Positions 50,668 through 62,300 of a stretch of DNA of 64,000 nt are shown here, in pieces. The notes beneath the pieces were generated by a model, which was not told the DNA's origin, made no database searches, and was given only the letters and a program-made list of their open reading frames with translations. This DNA is from Urechis unicinctus (Eukaryota; Annelida; Polychaeta; Xenopneusta; Urechidae). The stretch covers positions 40,262,295-40,326,294 of the forward strand of contig CM067348.1 of assembly GCA_034190875.2 (NCBI GenBank), read 5' to 3'. The number at the start of each line of letters is the position of its first letter. Within the stretch, counting starts at the first letter, position 1. A program made the position numbers and the translations under genes.

Positions 50668-51708
50668 TCATAAAGCTTCTCTAAAGCCACGATAATGACC
50701 AGAGAGGTCAGGAAAGGCACTTCGAATTTTGGTGACAACGCATGAAGGGAGAACCTTCCTGTTTTTCTTATGCCAAATCACGTATACAAAACTTCTGTAC
50801 GCAAGAAAGCGGAAGACTCTGAAAGCAATAGCATTCATCTACTACGCTTATAATGATTCCTCACATATGAATATTTACCAGCCCTCATATTCAGTATATG
50901 ATTGGAATGTTTATTTAAAATTAATTCCTGTTGCAGATATTTTTTGTGATATTTCATGTACACTTTATATGCATAAGACATGTAGCGGATACAATGTAAC
51001 GTGTTGATGTACAGAGCAACGCATATACTGTATAAGGAGGGGGCAGCCGGGGAATTAGTCACCAGTTTTGTTTTGTTGATTTACAGTAAATATTATTGTT
51101 TTTTTGTTATGACATAACAAATAGCTTCTGCAAGAATAAAGTGAAAGAGATGTTGATCAACAATCATACCTTTGTTCATGTGTTATGTAATTGAAACAAA
51201 TTAACAGATGGGTTTTACAGTGCCCAGAGATGGAGACACAGGCTTTGGGATGAAATAAATAATGAGTCCAAGCCCTAATGTCTATAGCCGTTACCAATGT
51301 ATGTTGATATACTATGTTCTTTGGAACATGAAAGCCTATTATTCAAAGCTGTTTGACTCAGTGCAACTTGGAAAGTATATAATTTGCTCCATAAAATTAC
51401 AATGAAGTACAGACTTACTCATTGGGGAAAATCTCGTCACCAATAGGGCCATCCATCTGTATAAATTCGTGCCTGGGCGCCTTGAGTACATATTCTCCAT
51501 GCAGTTGGAAACAAAGCTGGGATGCTGGGTGATACATTTGAAAGAGTTATTCATGTATTGTACGAGTTTTGGGCGCGGTAAGCAACAGGTCGGCTTTTTT
51601 TTTTTTGCAGCGCAGTTGTTACATAAACATTGCTGCTCATCCGCTTCCTCGCTGCCATTAAGAACCAACGAGCTCGCATCAGACTCGGAACCCGACTCAG
51701 ATTCTTAC
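50668..51708 (-). pseudogene. P2X7 C-terminal (ballast) domain-like gene, broken, nested antisense
   Basis: On the minus strand, the exon from about 51708 to 51419 reads an acidic Ser/Glu start, then the zinc-site block QQCLCNNC, PTCC and CITQHPSF...C. In the adjacent frame it continues YVLKAPRHEF and DEIFPNE to a GTAAGT donor. The exon 50818-50668 reads VFRFLAYRSFVYVIW, RKVLPSCVVTKIRSAFPDL and HYRGF to a stop. These are the ordered blocks of the cysteine-rich P2X7-tail-like domain, found as stand-alone proteins in many invertebrates. Junction phases agree (phase 2) once the frame change near 51490 is allowed. The first exon is uncertain; an ATG at 51820 opening MSTSDEDCETP is a candidate. 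It is broken by one frame change and lies inside the last intron of the THAP-family gene, in the opposite sense. Confidence 0.7.
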
Positions 51709-51879
51709 TAATTCTTTGACAGTTTTGTGGGACCCTCAGCGGTTCATATTGTTAACTCATTGCTGTGCGAATGCTGACCTCGTTTAACGGCGTCTCACAG
51801 TCTTCATCGGATGTCGACATATTATAAAAACCGAACGGTAAGGATAAAATGTGTCTTCGAGATTCCTCAACGCGAGAAA

Positions 51880-51888
51880 TGACGTCAC
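51880..51888. promoter_or_regulatory. CRE (TGACGTCA) at the candidate P2X7-like gene promoter
   Basis: TGACGTCAC lies about 60 bp upstream of the candidate minus-strand ATG at 51820. Towards the plus strand it is followed by CCCCTAGCGAC and AAAATGGCC, the last resembling a YY1 site. The layout resembles 28669-28706. Confidence 0.35.
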
Positions 51889-51921
51889 GCGGTACGCCCC
51901 CTAGCGACTGGACGGAATAAA

Positions 51922-52173
51922 ATGGCCTGGAAGATTTCAGCTGAGTTGCTTCGAATTCCGGAAAGTTTGCGGCCGATTTTCTCTTTAACGCGAACGCTCA
52001 CCAATTCTGTACTTGTCGGATTTTCATTATTGCGTTTTTTAAAACGTTTTCGGTGGCGTTTGTTTATGTTCGCAACAATGTTAACTCTGACCTTTAAGGA
52101 ATATTGTTGCAGCAAAATAACACATTACGATCTTGCCATAATATCGTTTATACTTTCGACATTTTCAAAATAG
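51922..52173 (+). other. unrecognised ORF divergent from the P2X7-like gene
   Basis: An 83-codon frame starting MAWKISAELLRIPESLRPIF directly after the CRE/YY1-like promoter motif. It is rich in Leu, Phe and Arg, and I recognise no family. It could be a first exon or chance. Confidence 0.2.
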
Positions 52174-53040
52174 TGGCAATGTGTTAAACCGATAAAACCT
52201 CGCCTAATGTAGAGCAATCACTCTGGCGCACTCAATGTATTGAGGCTGTACTGAATGATACTGGCTCAAATATACACGTCCTGTTTGTAACAGCCTAGTG
52301 CTTTTATTTAGTTAATTATAGATAATCGCCATTATGGGCTGCTTGAGCTACGACCATTCCTCTTTCATTTAACTATTGAGCTGGTATTAAATCAGCAGTG
52401 TGCGCTCAAAGTGGATTGCCAGTAGATGCCGTGAGTGTATTCAATGATTACTAACACATCCTCCTCTGATATAAATCTTCGGTAGCTACACAACTACATG
52501 ATGGACGGTCAGGTAAATAAGAAGGAGATGAGATTACATATTTATTCCTATTTAGAGCCAAAACCCGAATGCAACTTATTCCAGAATTCATATTGGGATT
52601 GAATAGAACTACAGTCGGCACATATATTTTGTCTAAGTTGACTCCTCCAAAGATGTATCGTACGGGCCAAATTATATATGTAGAAGTTAACCTCAATATA
52701 TGTGGAATGTACTCGTGCAAAGGATGTCCTCAATTTTAATTATCCTCTGTTTGTTGCAATAGCACAGCTCACACCCAAGATGAAAGCAATTTATGAGCAA
52801 AAGGAAGGGTGCTACAAGTACAGAGGGTTGAGTCAAAGTTGAATAGATTGTGTGAGGGAAAATCAGCTGCTTGATCAACAACGAGTGATATGTCAAGTTA
52901 ATACCTTTTAACAACGGAGTATTGAAATCTAGAAGCCTGCGGGACTAAGATGAATAACTGAGCAGTATTTTGTTGGGCTAATCCGAAATAATTTGTCATA
53001 ACTAGATTAAACTAGATAAAACACATGAAACACAGATCAT
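52174..53040. other. intronic or intergenic sequence, no gene recognised
   Basis: Only short unsupported frames. Confidence 0.4.
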
Positions 53041-53066
53041 TCCGTTGAATTCCCTACCTTCATTCA

Positions 53067-53180
53067 GGTAAGACACTAGAACCAAGAGGAAGTGCAGCAG
53101 CATCTCCCGTACTTGGTTCGCAAGAGGTAGCCAGGTGGTCTAAGGCAGTGGAGAAAAGCGAGCAACAAAAGGAGAGCTGA
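53067..53180 (+). other. exon-like fragment with paralogue at 54340-54440
   Basis: After a TTCATTCAG acceptor, a frame reads GKTLEPRGSAAASPVLGSQE and continues Lys/Glu-rich to a TGA. SPV.GSQE recurs at 54340-54440 (VSPVHGSQELVG). It may be a duplicated coding exon of the THAP-family gene. Confidence 0.35.
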
Positions 53181-53980
53181 CCTTTATTGCAATGTACATA
53201 AAAAAGATATGGCTTACCCAGCTAGATAATGACACCCCCACCAACCCAAGAAGTGAAAATAAGTGGTGTATAGATATATATGTAGAAATCGATTCCTTTT
53301 GAAAGCATCAGCAGAATAAGTTGAACTAACCAAATCCTCTAATTAAATAATGCAACATGGTGTCCAACATCCCTTAACGAGTATAGCTGCTTGGACTTGC
53401 ACATTTAAGTGAGATCTTTAGATTCTAGTCATGATTGGAGTTAATTTACTGCTGAATCCCACTTATCACAAAGCATGTGATGAATCAAACATGAAAAGCA
53501 CATACTTATCATGTTTCAACCTGATAGAAAGGCTCAGATCAATTATTGCGACTATGCATTTTAATGGAAATTTTGGAGGAGGTCACATAGTATGGAAAGT
53601 GCTGAATGGTCATGGCAGGGATTGTCTCTGAATTTAACATTTTATTTGAAAATTATAATTTGTTCTTTTAAATCAACAACTAATATATATTTTCAATATA
53701 GGCCATGTAGAATATATTTTGGCAACGACAATCAACATATGCAAGGCCAGTGATATAAATGATGAGGCGATTGAAGCACTAGAAACCCCACCCAATCGAT
53801 CTGAACTCTACATTTGATATACCAGAAAATCGCCAAGCATTCAATAAGTCGGCTTCTCTAAGTGTTAATTCCATCGCATAACCCACATAATTGTGTGTCA
53901 TCTCGAGAAATGGTATGGGGATCCAACTTCTCTTTCCAAGATAATGGTAGCATTATCAGATGAACTGCCTGTATCCAGCG

Positions 53981-54100
53981 TAACTGTAGGTTTTCTTGAT
54001 CTGTAGACTACTGCTAGCAGTCCTTCATTTTAACGAGAACTCTGATCTAGCACAAGGTGTCACCAAACAAGGAATGGCTCAGTGGGTACATTTCATTTGA
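53981..54100 (+). pseudogene. partial duplicate of THAP-family exon 4
   Basis: Positions 53985-54097 are nearly identical to 50156-50268, covering the acceptor (TCTGTAG here, TGTGTAG there) and the frame LLLAVLHFNENSD. The copy stops about halfway through the exon and continues into unrelated sequence. It is a truncated duplicate downstream of the last exon. Confidence 0.85.
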
Positions 54101-55000
54101 CAGAATATTTTTTTAAACATAAATTTACAACTTGGCGTTTGTTGTCTGTCAGTACTTATTTGTTTCCCTTGTGTGTCTCCATCACATCTTCATTTAGACA
54201 TGAAGCATTAGAATTGGGATGCTGTGTCACACATTTAATTTCTAGTAAATTTGCTAGTTTTACCATCACTTTCTCCTGCTCCGCACATCTCTCGTCAGCA
54301 GACACTTTCCCTGACGGTTGGCATTAGCCCAACTGACCAACGTCAGGTTTTATTACCAAGAGTAAGAATAGCTGTATCTCCCGTACATGGTTCGCAAGAA
54401 CTAGTTGGCATGTCTCAGCAGCCTCCACATATGCACCTGAAACCAGGGTTTCAAAACCTATAAAATTCATGCCAGACTCTGTCTAAGACTAAGATCTACC
54501 GGAGTACATTAGTTAATTGGTTTAAACTAGGCAAGGCACACGCCGCTGGTGTTTTGATTATCTGATGCCACATTCTACAGCGCGAATATGAGTGATCGAA
54601 ATTAGTAAACTGCCCGGACGCTGTCAGATGCGAAGTTTCTTTGCCTAGGATTAAACGTGGTAGGTCAAAGGTGCTTGATTTATTAAGATCGATAAGAATT
54701 GCCCAAAATCCAAAGATCCGTGCACTGATTCCAATTCCAATGGGACTCACCAATCAATGTTTTGAAGACGGTCTGTGTTCCAATTTACGTTCCTCGGAAC
54801 ACGAGAATCATAACTGTCACTGGAAAATTCTCTTGCGCTGTTTTCGTACAGTTATAGTTCGAATCTGAACGGCACAATACCAGCTGCATTCTCAGAATTG
54901 GAATGCTCCAGAATTTGTGACTCTTCCATCCAAAACTCCATCGCCAAAGTGTCCAATCAAAGACATCGCTCTTCGGAACTTCATTGTTGCAGAAAAAATA
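54101..55000. other. unannotated sequence with an exon-like fragment
   Basis: Contains the SPVHGSQE fragment at 54340-54440. The frames at 54496-54868 on either strand show no recognised domain. Confidence 0.35.
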
Positions 55001-55009
55001 TTCGACCTG

Positions 55010-55260
55010 CTACAATTTTTTTAACGATGCATTATTTACAATTACATATATTTAGAAAAAGTTAACAATTACATTACACTTCCAGAATATGTTTACTGAT
55101 TTAAAATCGAATCTAACTTAAAGTTTCATCCTCGACAACCATGAAATCTACGGATCCGACTTAAGATGTCACGGAAAACACGTGACCCAATTTTTATTAC
55201 TATCGGACATGTATTGACGGTTTTATCGGCGCTCGAAATATTCATGACAAATTTGTTGAC
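55010..55260 (+). repeat. dispersed repeat fragment (related to 17150-17420)
   Basis: ATTTACAATTACAT and ATTTAGAAAAAGTT are shared with 17170-17222 in the same orientation. Confidence 0.5.
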
Positions 55261-55924
55261 ATTTGGACTGTTATTACGATTTATTTACTTGGGGCGCTTG
55301 GGAAAACTGTTATTTAAAATAATTAAAATGAGGTAAAAGCAGAGTAAAATTGCTATGATGCGTTGGCGTTAATGGCAGCAAATGGTACTGCGTTGACATC
55401 TTCGATCCATGTTTTTTTTTATCTACTATTGTGGCTGCTAATACAAGAACAGAATAAGAAGGAAACTAGATATTTATTTCGATTGGTTTCTGAGGCTGGG
55501 CAATCGACTGTATGACTGTATGACTGCTGACTATAGAAAACATCATGATGACATTGCGAGACATGTTAGCCAATAAACCTTAGTTGGACTGTGGCTCATT
55601 ATAGGTGTAGCAAAGTTATTCCTTGACTAATGTAAGGAGGCATTTCAGTCCGTTCTATTCTATCATACGTACAAACCGACGGCCCATTGTCAATAACGTT
55701 TGACGACCACTGTTGCCCGGTGATACATCAGTCATTCGTTAGCAAAAGACCTCAACCTTGAATATTCAAATAGAAAAGCCCAGATTCGTTTGCAGTAAGA
55801 TAAATGGGAGAAATAGGACTGACAGTGTGACAGCCATACATTCTTACGGCGGCTGTACACACAGTACTGCGGTCACCCACAAGCACACCTCATGGTGGTC
55901 CTATTTCAACATACAGGGAGGCCG

Positions 55925-56350
55925 ATCCAGTAGAGGGAGTCACAGGGTCACGCTCTACTGGTTATTACGCATGATCAAACTGAACGAGACGAGAACAGTT
56001 GGAGACTTGTGACTCTAGCTAATGTTGAGTACCCCAGGGCCGAGGCCAATCCGATAACGGCAGTTAAAGGGTCATGCTCTATTGGTTTGAAAGTCTGATG
56101 GAACAGAGCGAAGCGACACAGCCGGCTGACATACGATGGGGAATAAAACTGTTTTACCACAAGATGAACCCTGCCTCGACATGAATCGTTTGCTTGTATT
56201 TACATCTACGTAGTCTCGGCCGACAGTTTTGTTATGTGCTATATGGTGAGCTATTGCCCTAAAACAACGCGATGTAATCTCGCTTTAATATCGAACCCTG
56301 CCTCGACAAGAATCGTTCGCTTGTATTTACATCCACGTAGTCCGACAATA
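55925..56350. repeat. local direct repeats about 129 bp apart
   Basis: Two pairs of direct repeats have similar offsets. AGGGTCACGCTCTACTGGTT near 55943 recurs as AGGGTCATGCTCTATTGGTT near 56068. GAACCCTGCCTCGACATGAA near 56165 recurs as GAACCCTGCCTCGACAAGAA near 56294. Confidence 0.7.
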
Positions 56351-59300
56351 ATGCATGGAGTTTGAGGATGAATAGTGCTAGGTATCCACCTATGCGTAAA
56401 GCTATTCAGCTGTCAAACAATAAGGCTAAAAATAGCAGTGCTATCGACCCGTGTGAATGTCGTCCGCATCACACACGGAAAATTTATTTCTGCACAGATG
56501 AACATTTGTTTTTGTTTTTACTGTCCATTACAAAAGCGCATTTTTCAAAACAAGCACACACACAATGTGACTTTCAATGAAATCAATTAGTTCTAAATTT
56601 AAAGCCACAAGCGGAACATAGAGACCATCATTATGTCCAATATGCCAGTCAACACCGAGCGCTTGTGCGTATTGTAACTGAACAAAGCATCCCATGCGTC
56701 TTCATAAAATATGCAAGAGAAAACTATGGGGGATCCAGTTATACATAGAACGCACATATATAACGAAAACGTTCACGTTATTGTTATGACAAATAATTGC
56801 ATAACATATGTACATTTACAGTGTATAAAGGTTGTATAGAACATAGTCTGGTGATAGCTGTCAATGATGAGCCCCACATGAAGCGGCAGTCGGTGTGTGA
56901 TGTTAATACATATTCACTGGTTTATGCACTGCAATCATCCATTAAAAGCATGCTGCGGAATACTAAATGCCACGGCGTGAAGTATCAGGGTCGTGTGAAT
57001 TCGCCAACAATCTCATGGTGGTGACTGATCAATGTAAAGGCAACAAAAGTTGATATTGATTTTATTACATTGCTACATGGGGCTTAATAAATGTGCTGGA
57101 AGGAGACCTGTTCTCTTGCGGTAATATTGTGCATAAGAGAACGCAAATGAATGAATTACCACGGCTTTAATGCGTAGGTTCAAAACCAGCTGAGCTGCAT
57201 GCAATACGTATCTCTCACTGCCCTCACTACATTCCGTCAAGATAGCTAACAAGATAGAATTTTCCACAGTATCTGAATTGCTGTCATTGTTTGTTGCTGT
57301 CTTGGTTTTGGTATGAAACGTTATCATAAAAAGACTGATAAATATGGACAAATGACGAAGGTGGTTGCATTGATTGCAGGGCCGTATATGATCGCTACCA
57401 TGATGTCATATGAGGTCCTGATTAGGTCCTACATCCCAACGTCACAAACAACGACCCTCATTATCGAGATTCTGCATTAATCATTGAACATGGCTTTACG
57501 GTGTTAGTTTTGTCGTTTCACTGATACCAAATGCGTCTTACAACATTCATCTTTCAAATGATGGCAATGAAACCAGTGATTTGTCAAATCAGAAGCAATG
57601 GACGACAATCAGCCCGCAACACTACTACGTCGCGCGTGAGCATTTCCTGTTTGCACAAGATATTTCGTTAAAACAGTCCGTAAATATGATTAACGCTGAT
57701 GAGTAACGGAAATTCCGCATCATTGCAGGACAGTTTCATGTTTAATGAGATAAACTAGTTTTAAACGCTGCACATCATCGTTATCGCATCTTTCGACTGA
57801 GCAAAACATTACTTGCGTCTTCATAATATATGACGACGCAAGAGACGATGGTGTTGGATTATCTTGTACATTGATCGACGACGACATCGATGCTAGTGAA
57901 ATCGAATTGGGTGACAAAATAATTCAATTACGTACGTATTGACGAATGATGTAGAAAGGAAACACGAAAAGCTAATGCGTAATTCAAGGGAGAGGGTGCA
58001 ACCTGTACCAAATCGAATTTGCCCAATCAGTGTAACAGATGGAGAGCTGCGTGTTTCTTGAAGACATTGTAGCATTGTAATAGCTAATGTCTAAACTCAT
58101 CAACGATACAAGCATATGTGGAAGATATGGAATTCTCTCCTTATGAATATTGTGCATAATGAAGATGCTCTAATTTATAAAGGGAAGGATTACTTGTAAC
58201 GACAGGAGTGGCCATGACGTTTTACACTGACAAGAGAGGGTGTTAATGACCTAAACGACAAGAGTTGACATACAAACCTCCGTTAGTTATCGGAATCTAA
58301 CAATGTTGCACATATTATTTTGCATAAATGGCCTAAAATACCACTAATATATTGTTTTCTTCACTGTTATTTCTAGTCAGTGCTTTTGCATTGCGCTTGA
58401 CGGACAGAACGCACCAAGAGATGCATGGATTGGCGTTGATGCTGATTCATTGAATACTTTAGAAAATGTTCGAAATGTTCAGAGATCCTATTAACGTTAC
58501 ATGCTAATGGAACAGATTTCTGGCTCACTTATCAGGAGAGTACTTTCAAACTGAAGAAAAGACATCCTGATTCAATTGCTGTGTAAAATTGTGCCATTAT
58601 TTGTAACCAGCATATAAATATTATCAAAGGCACCAGTTACAGCCTCCTTATTGCAACGTCATCGATTTCATCATTTAGTCGTTTGTAAGATATACTTTTA
58701 GCGTGGGTCGGTAGTGGGTGAAGCAGCCAATTGAAGTCGATGACGAATTATTAAGCATTCAATGTCGATCATTCGGGTGGGGAAGCAATAGCCACAATGT
58801 CCCCACGTCAGAAACAGGGATGACATTTGTACCTTTTATGGCTCGGTGATAAAAAGACAGAATGACATTCAATAGACTATGAGAGGCTTGCAAAAAAAGG
58901 AGGAGACTAACAAAAAAGTTTGCTTAGCAAACATATCTACAACTGCGAGGACCGATCGATTGAACTGCGCCTTGAAGACATGGCAATGGTAAAGATTTTT
59001 GATAGCAAATTGACTTTCACTCCTACAAAATAGTGCTTATAAAGCGTAGTAAGCCACAAGGACTTAACTATTAATAACATTTGCTGCGCTCAAAATAAAC
59101 GTTCGGCGAACATGTGATGTGCATATCTAAGCCAAGACATGACTTTTCATAAACTGTGGTTTGTAGCGTCTTCCGTAAGCATTCTAATGTAGAATTAGCG
59201 CATATTTGAACTAGATATATGATTGTAATGTGGGTTAGCCATAACGCGGGTTAAGCTTGTTGTAACAGAACTAATAACGACTCTTCTGAATCGGCCTGGG

Positions 59301-62300
59301 GAAAATACAGGGTGAGCAGGATCAATGTGGTTAAAGGAAATAATTAATCAGAAGAAATGTCTCTCATAAATTAAGGTGAAAAACAGAACGAAATGTTCTT
59401 CGCTGTATTATCAATTGTTTTTTTAAATGGAAACTGACTTTCTTCAGAAGTATTCCATCCATTCACAATATCTTACGCTTACGAGCTCGGAACGAAGCAA
59501 TTGAGTTGATAGATTTAAGATTGTTGTCTGTTTGTTCGATCTATGTGTTTAGCAAGATGAGCAATCATCGTGTTCAGTTAACAGATTGCAGTTTTCTGTA
59601 TTTGCGCCTAATCATTGTCCTGAAACGATCAATTTCAATTCCTATATATCAATTGCATAACCCATTGCTCAGTGGTCAAAACAGAAAAGAATGTAGATTC
59701 TGTGATCTTTCTCTTGAATGCGAATAACACGATTATCGTAGCTTTCCCACAGTGCTTGTAATAGATGAGGTCATTAATGTTCGGGAATTCTTTGTAAACG
59801 GTAGATTGCTAGTAATCTGATTAGCGAAATGACTCTCGCAAGAGAAACAACATCTGTGTAATATTAACGCTTTACACGAAGTTAACGAGTGGTGCTTTCA
59901 GGCGACATATCGCTATAATCAATTTCTGTTTATAATGTCTATTTCAGTTTATATTTTCTGTTTCCATAAAACGTAGAGCGAGAGTGGCCTGACTCAACGA
60001 CGGCTGCTTGCGGTCGGTTTTCTGGCATAATTAATTGTGGGTCAACTCTTACGAGCGGTTTTATGAATAGATTGATTCTGATGCATTGCGAATTCGCTAA
60101 GTGATCGCGTAACGGAATAAACGCCTCATCCATTTTGCAACAATGCCATTTGTGACTTAACACGTGATGCTGTAAAATAACATTGCACGAGGGTTGCAAA
60201 CGGCATCGCAATGAATTCAAAACGAATCACCCGTGAAGCAGGGATTTGTAGGAGCGTGATGATAGATAGCAGACTATATAACACCACCTGCGATGAGAAC
60301 TCCCTTTAAATTATTGATACAGCTAAAACTATTGATTTTGATTATCCAGCTGTGCCAATAGAACCGTACCGTCAGAAAAAGAAGAGATGTCTGCGCTTGT
60401 CATCGTTCTCGTCACTGTATTGGTTCAGGAATGGCCACAATATCTTGATCGATACTGATCATAGCGCAATGATTAGCGAATGGATTATTGATATTGGAAC
60501 ATTTGTAAAGTCAGAGTGCAATACAAGATTGGAACTTCTTTACATGCGATCATTAGTTGTCGTATATTTTATGAACGGAGCTTGATATCTGCATACTACA
60601 TACAGAAGAATCGAGCTAAGAGTTCATTGGGCTTGATTATTGGATATTTCGTCTAAGTCGTAATTACCGGTGTATGGATTTAAACATCCGGGTGACACCA
60701 ATTAACTCACTATCCCATGACTGACACAAAGTAACTTGGTCATTAGCGGCACTGTAAGGCCAATGCAGTTCAATAAAGCGACATTCAGAAACGCACCACC
60801 TACAACTGCTAGGAGTCCCGGGATTCATCTCAACCCTATCACATGATGTAATCTTGTTTGATGGGAACTCATCGTCCTTACGTTCACGTTGCAAAGAGCA
60901 GTCCTATCCGCTTAGAGTATAGTCGGTGTGTTCATCCATATTGTTCAGCCATGGTCTATAATTCCACACAACAGCGAATAACTATCATCAAAGCACATGT
61001 GATATAGTAGTGTGATTCAATTCAATATTTTCGACGACATTTGCTTGTACACTGCCTAGACGGCATATCTGTATGGCAATGAACACTTCATTTTGCATGC
61101 TGTTCAGTTGGTTGTAAGCCCACGCGAGCCAGCATGATGGATTCCGCGCCATTCTCCTAAGCAGAATGATCTGTTACAACACGAAGATATGTTTGCCTCC
61201 AACGCATTTATTCGTAGTAAATTGATATGTAATAGGCGCTGCCATCAATGATCAGAAATGGAATCAAGACTGAATTATGAGATAGCACCTGGTTTTCGGG
61301 CGAATTCACTGTTGCTTTACGCCGCATCCTATTTCTGAATAATTGTAATGCTTGGACGACGAATACATCTGATAAACACACAATGTCTGTCATGTTATTG
61401 GTTTGTGAAGGCTAATCAAATTCAACTAATCAGGATTCAAACAGAATCCGTCCACATTTTTTTGTTACCCAACACAGGGGTATCAGCAACTCTGTATTCG
61501 TTTGCAGATATCTTTGCAGATATCTTTGCAGATATCTTTTGGACACAAACAATAAGCCATCGTCAAGAGACCATAGCGGCAGATAGATGTGACTGATCAA
61601 TAGAAATATGTTTGCCCACATATGATCTGTTTGTTTGCTGTAAAAGCGATCTTTGTCGTAAAGACAATGACCGTCCAATGATACAAATGGCTCATCTGGC
61701 TGTACAGCAATGGCAAATACACCGATATTAAGGCCGTTATGCATGGCCTTATTCACATGTTATCACCAGAGACATGATGTCGTGTACCCTTACTAAAGCC
61801 ATCTTTGAATTTCCCACCCACCCGCATGTCGTTACCGTGGTAAAATGCACAAGGCCAACCAATAATTAAATGAGTGGGTTACGCAAATGCATTCATTGAT
61901 TTATGCATGGACTTTAGCCCAAATAGCTCCCACTGCAGCACTTATCACCCATACGTATTCTATTACCTCATTTAGATGAAATGATGTGCATGAATTAGCC
62001 TTGTAATTGGACCCCTATTCACATCTGATCCCGTTTATGGTCAAATCAAAATAAGTTCAGTTGGTGCCTGGACTTGAATTGACCGATTAGTGTTTCCGAG
62101 TTAAATACAAAATTGCAGCAAAACAGTACGCCACTGGAACTAATTTGTCATCAAAATATTAATGGTCCCATCGGTAGGCACCAATAGACGGCTGCATGAA
62201 ACCCTGATTTGAAACTCATTGCGATAGAGAGCAATGCATATGTAAGCTAGGATCCGGATCAAGCTCACGCTGGATGTTTAATGTTTGTAACAAAACGCTG

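Larger units (their letters stand above)
48872..53817 (+). pseudogene. THAP-domain gene of an uncharacterised invertebrate family, broken
   Basis: Exon 1 (48872-~49160) encodes a THAP zinc finger: CCAVGC, RFFNFPQ, VWIAKVKR, then, after a one-base frame change near 49030, VLSSDHF and AVPTLFDYA. The third zinc ligand is lost, because the usual CS.HF reads SSDHF. Exon 2 (49429-49649) has DWARSMSNHVYF and, after another frame change, HGKLYPDCTH and RQWIPL. Exon 3 (49887-50059) has LVSSKILVKDIGRLSPAEQT, then a frame change at a T run, then FFAPKSVHFPFATMEAR. Exon 4 (50178-50326) has LAVLHFNENSDRAQG. A phase-compatible last exon (53702-53817) reads HVEYILATTINICKAS. Splice sites and phases agree throughout. 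At least three one-base frame changes make it a pseudogene. Function of the intact family is unknown to me; THAP domains bind DNA. Confidence 0.7.

Noticed and set aside
53120-53150. A tRNA-Leu-like A box (GTAGCCAGGTGGTCTAAGGC), suggesting a tRNA or SINE head
   Set aside because: No B box or cloverleaf partner follows, and the stretch fits better as a duplicated exon-like frame.
60770-60850. A B-box-like GGTTGAGATGAATCCCGG on the minus strand
   Set aside because: The inserted bases break the B-box consensus and no A box lies at the right distance.
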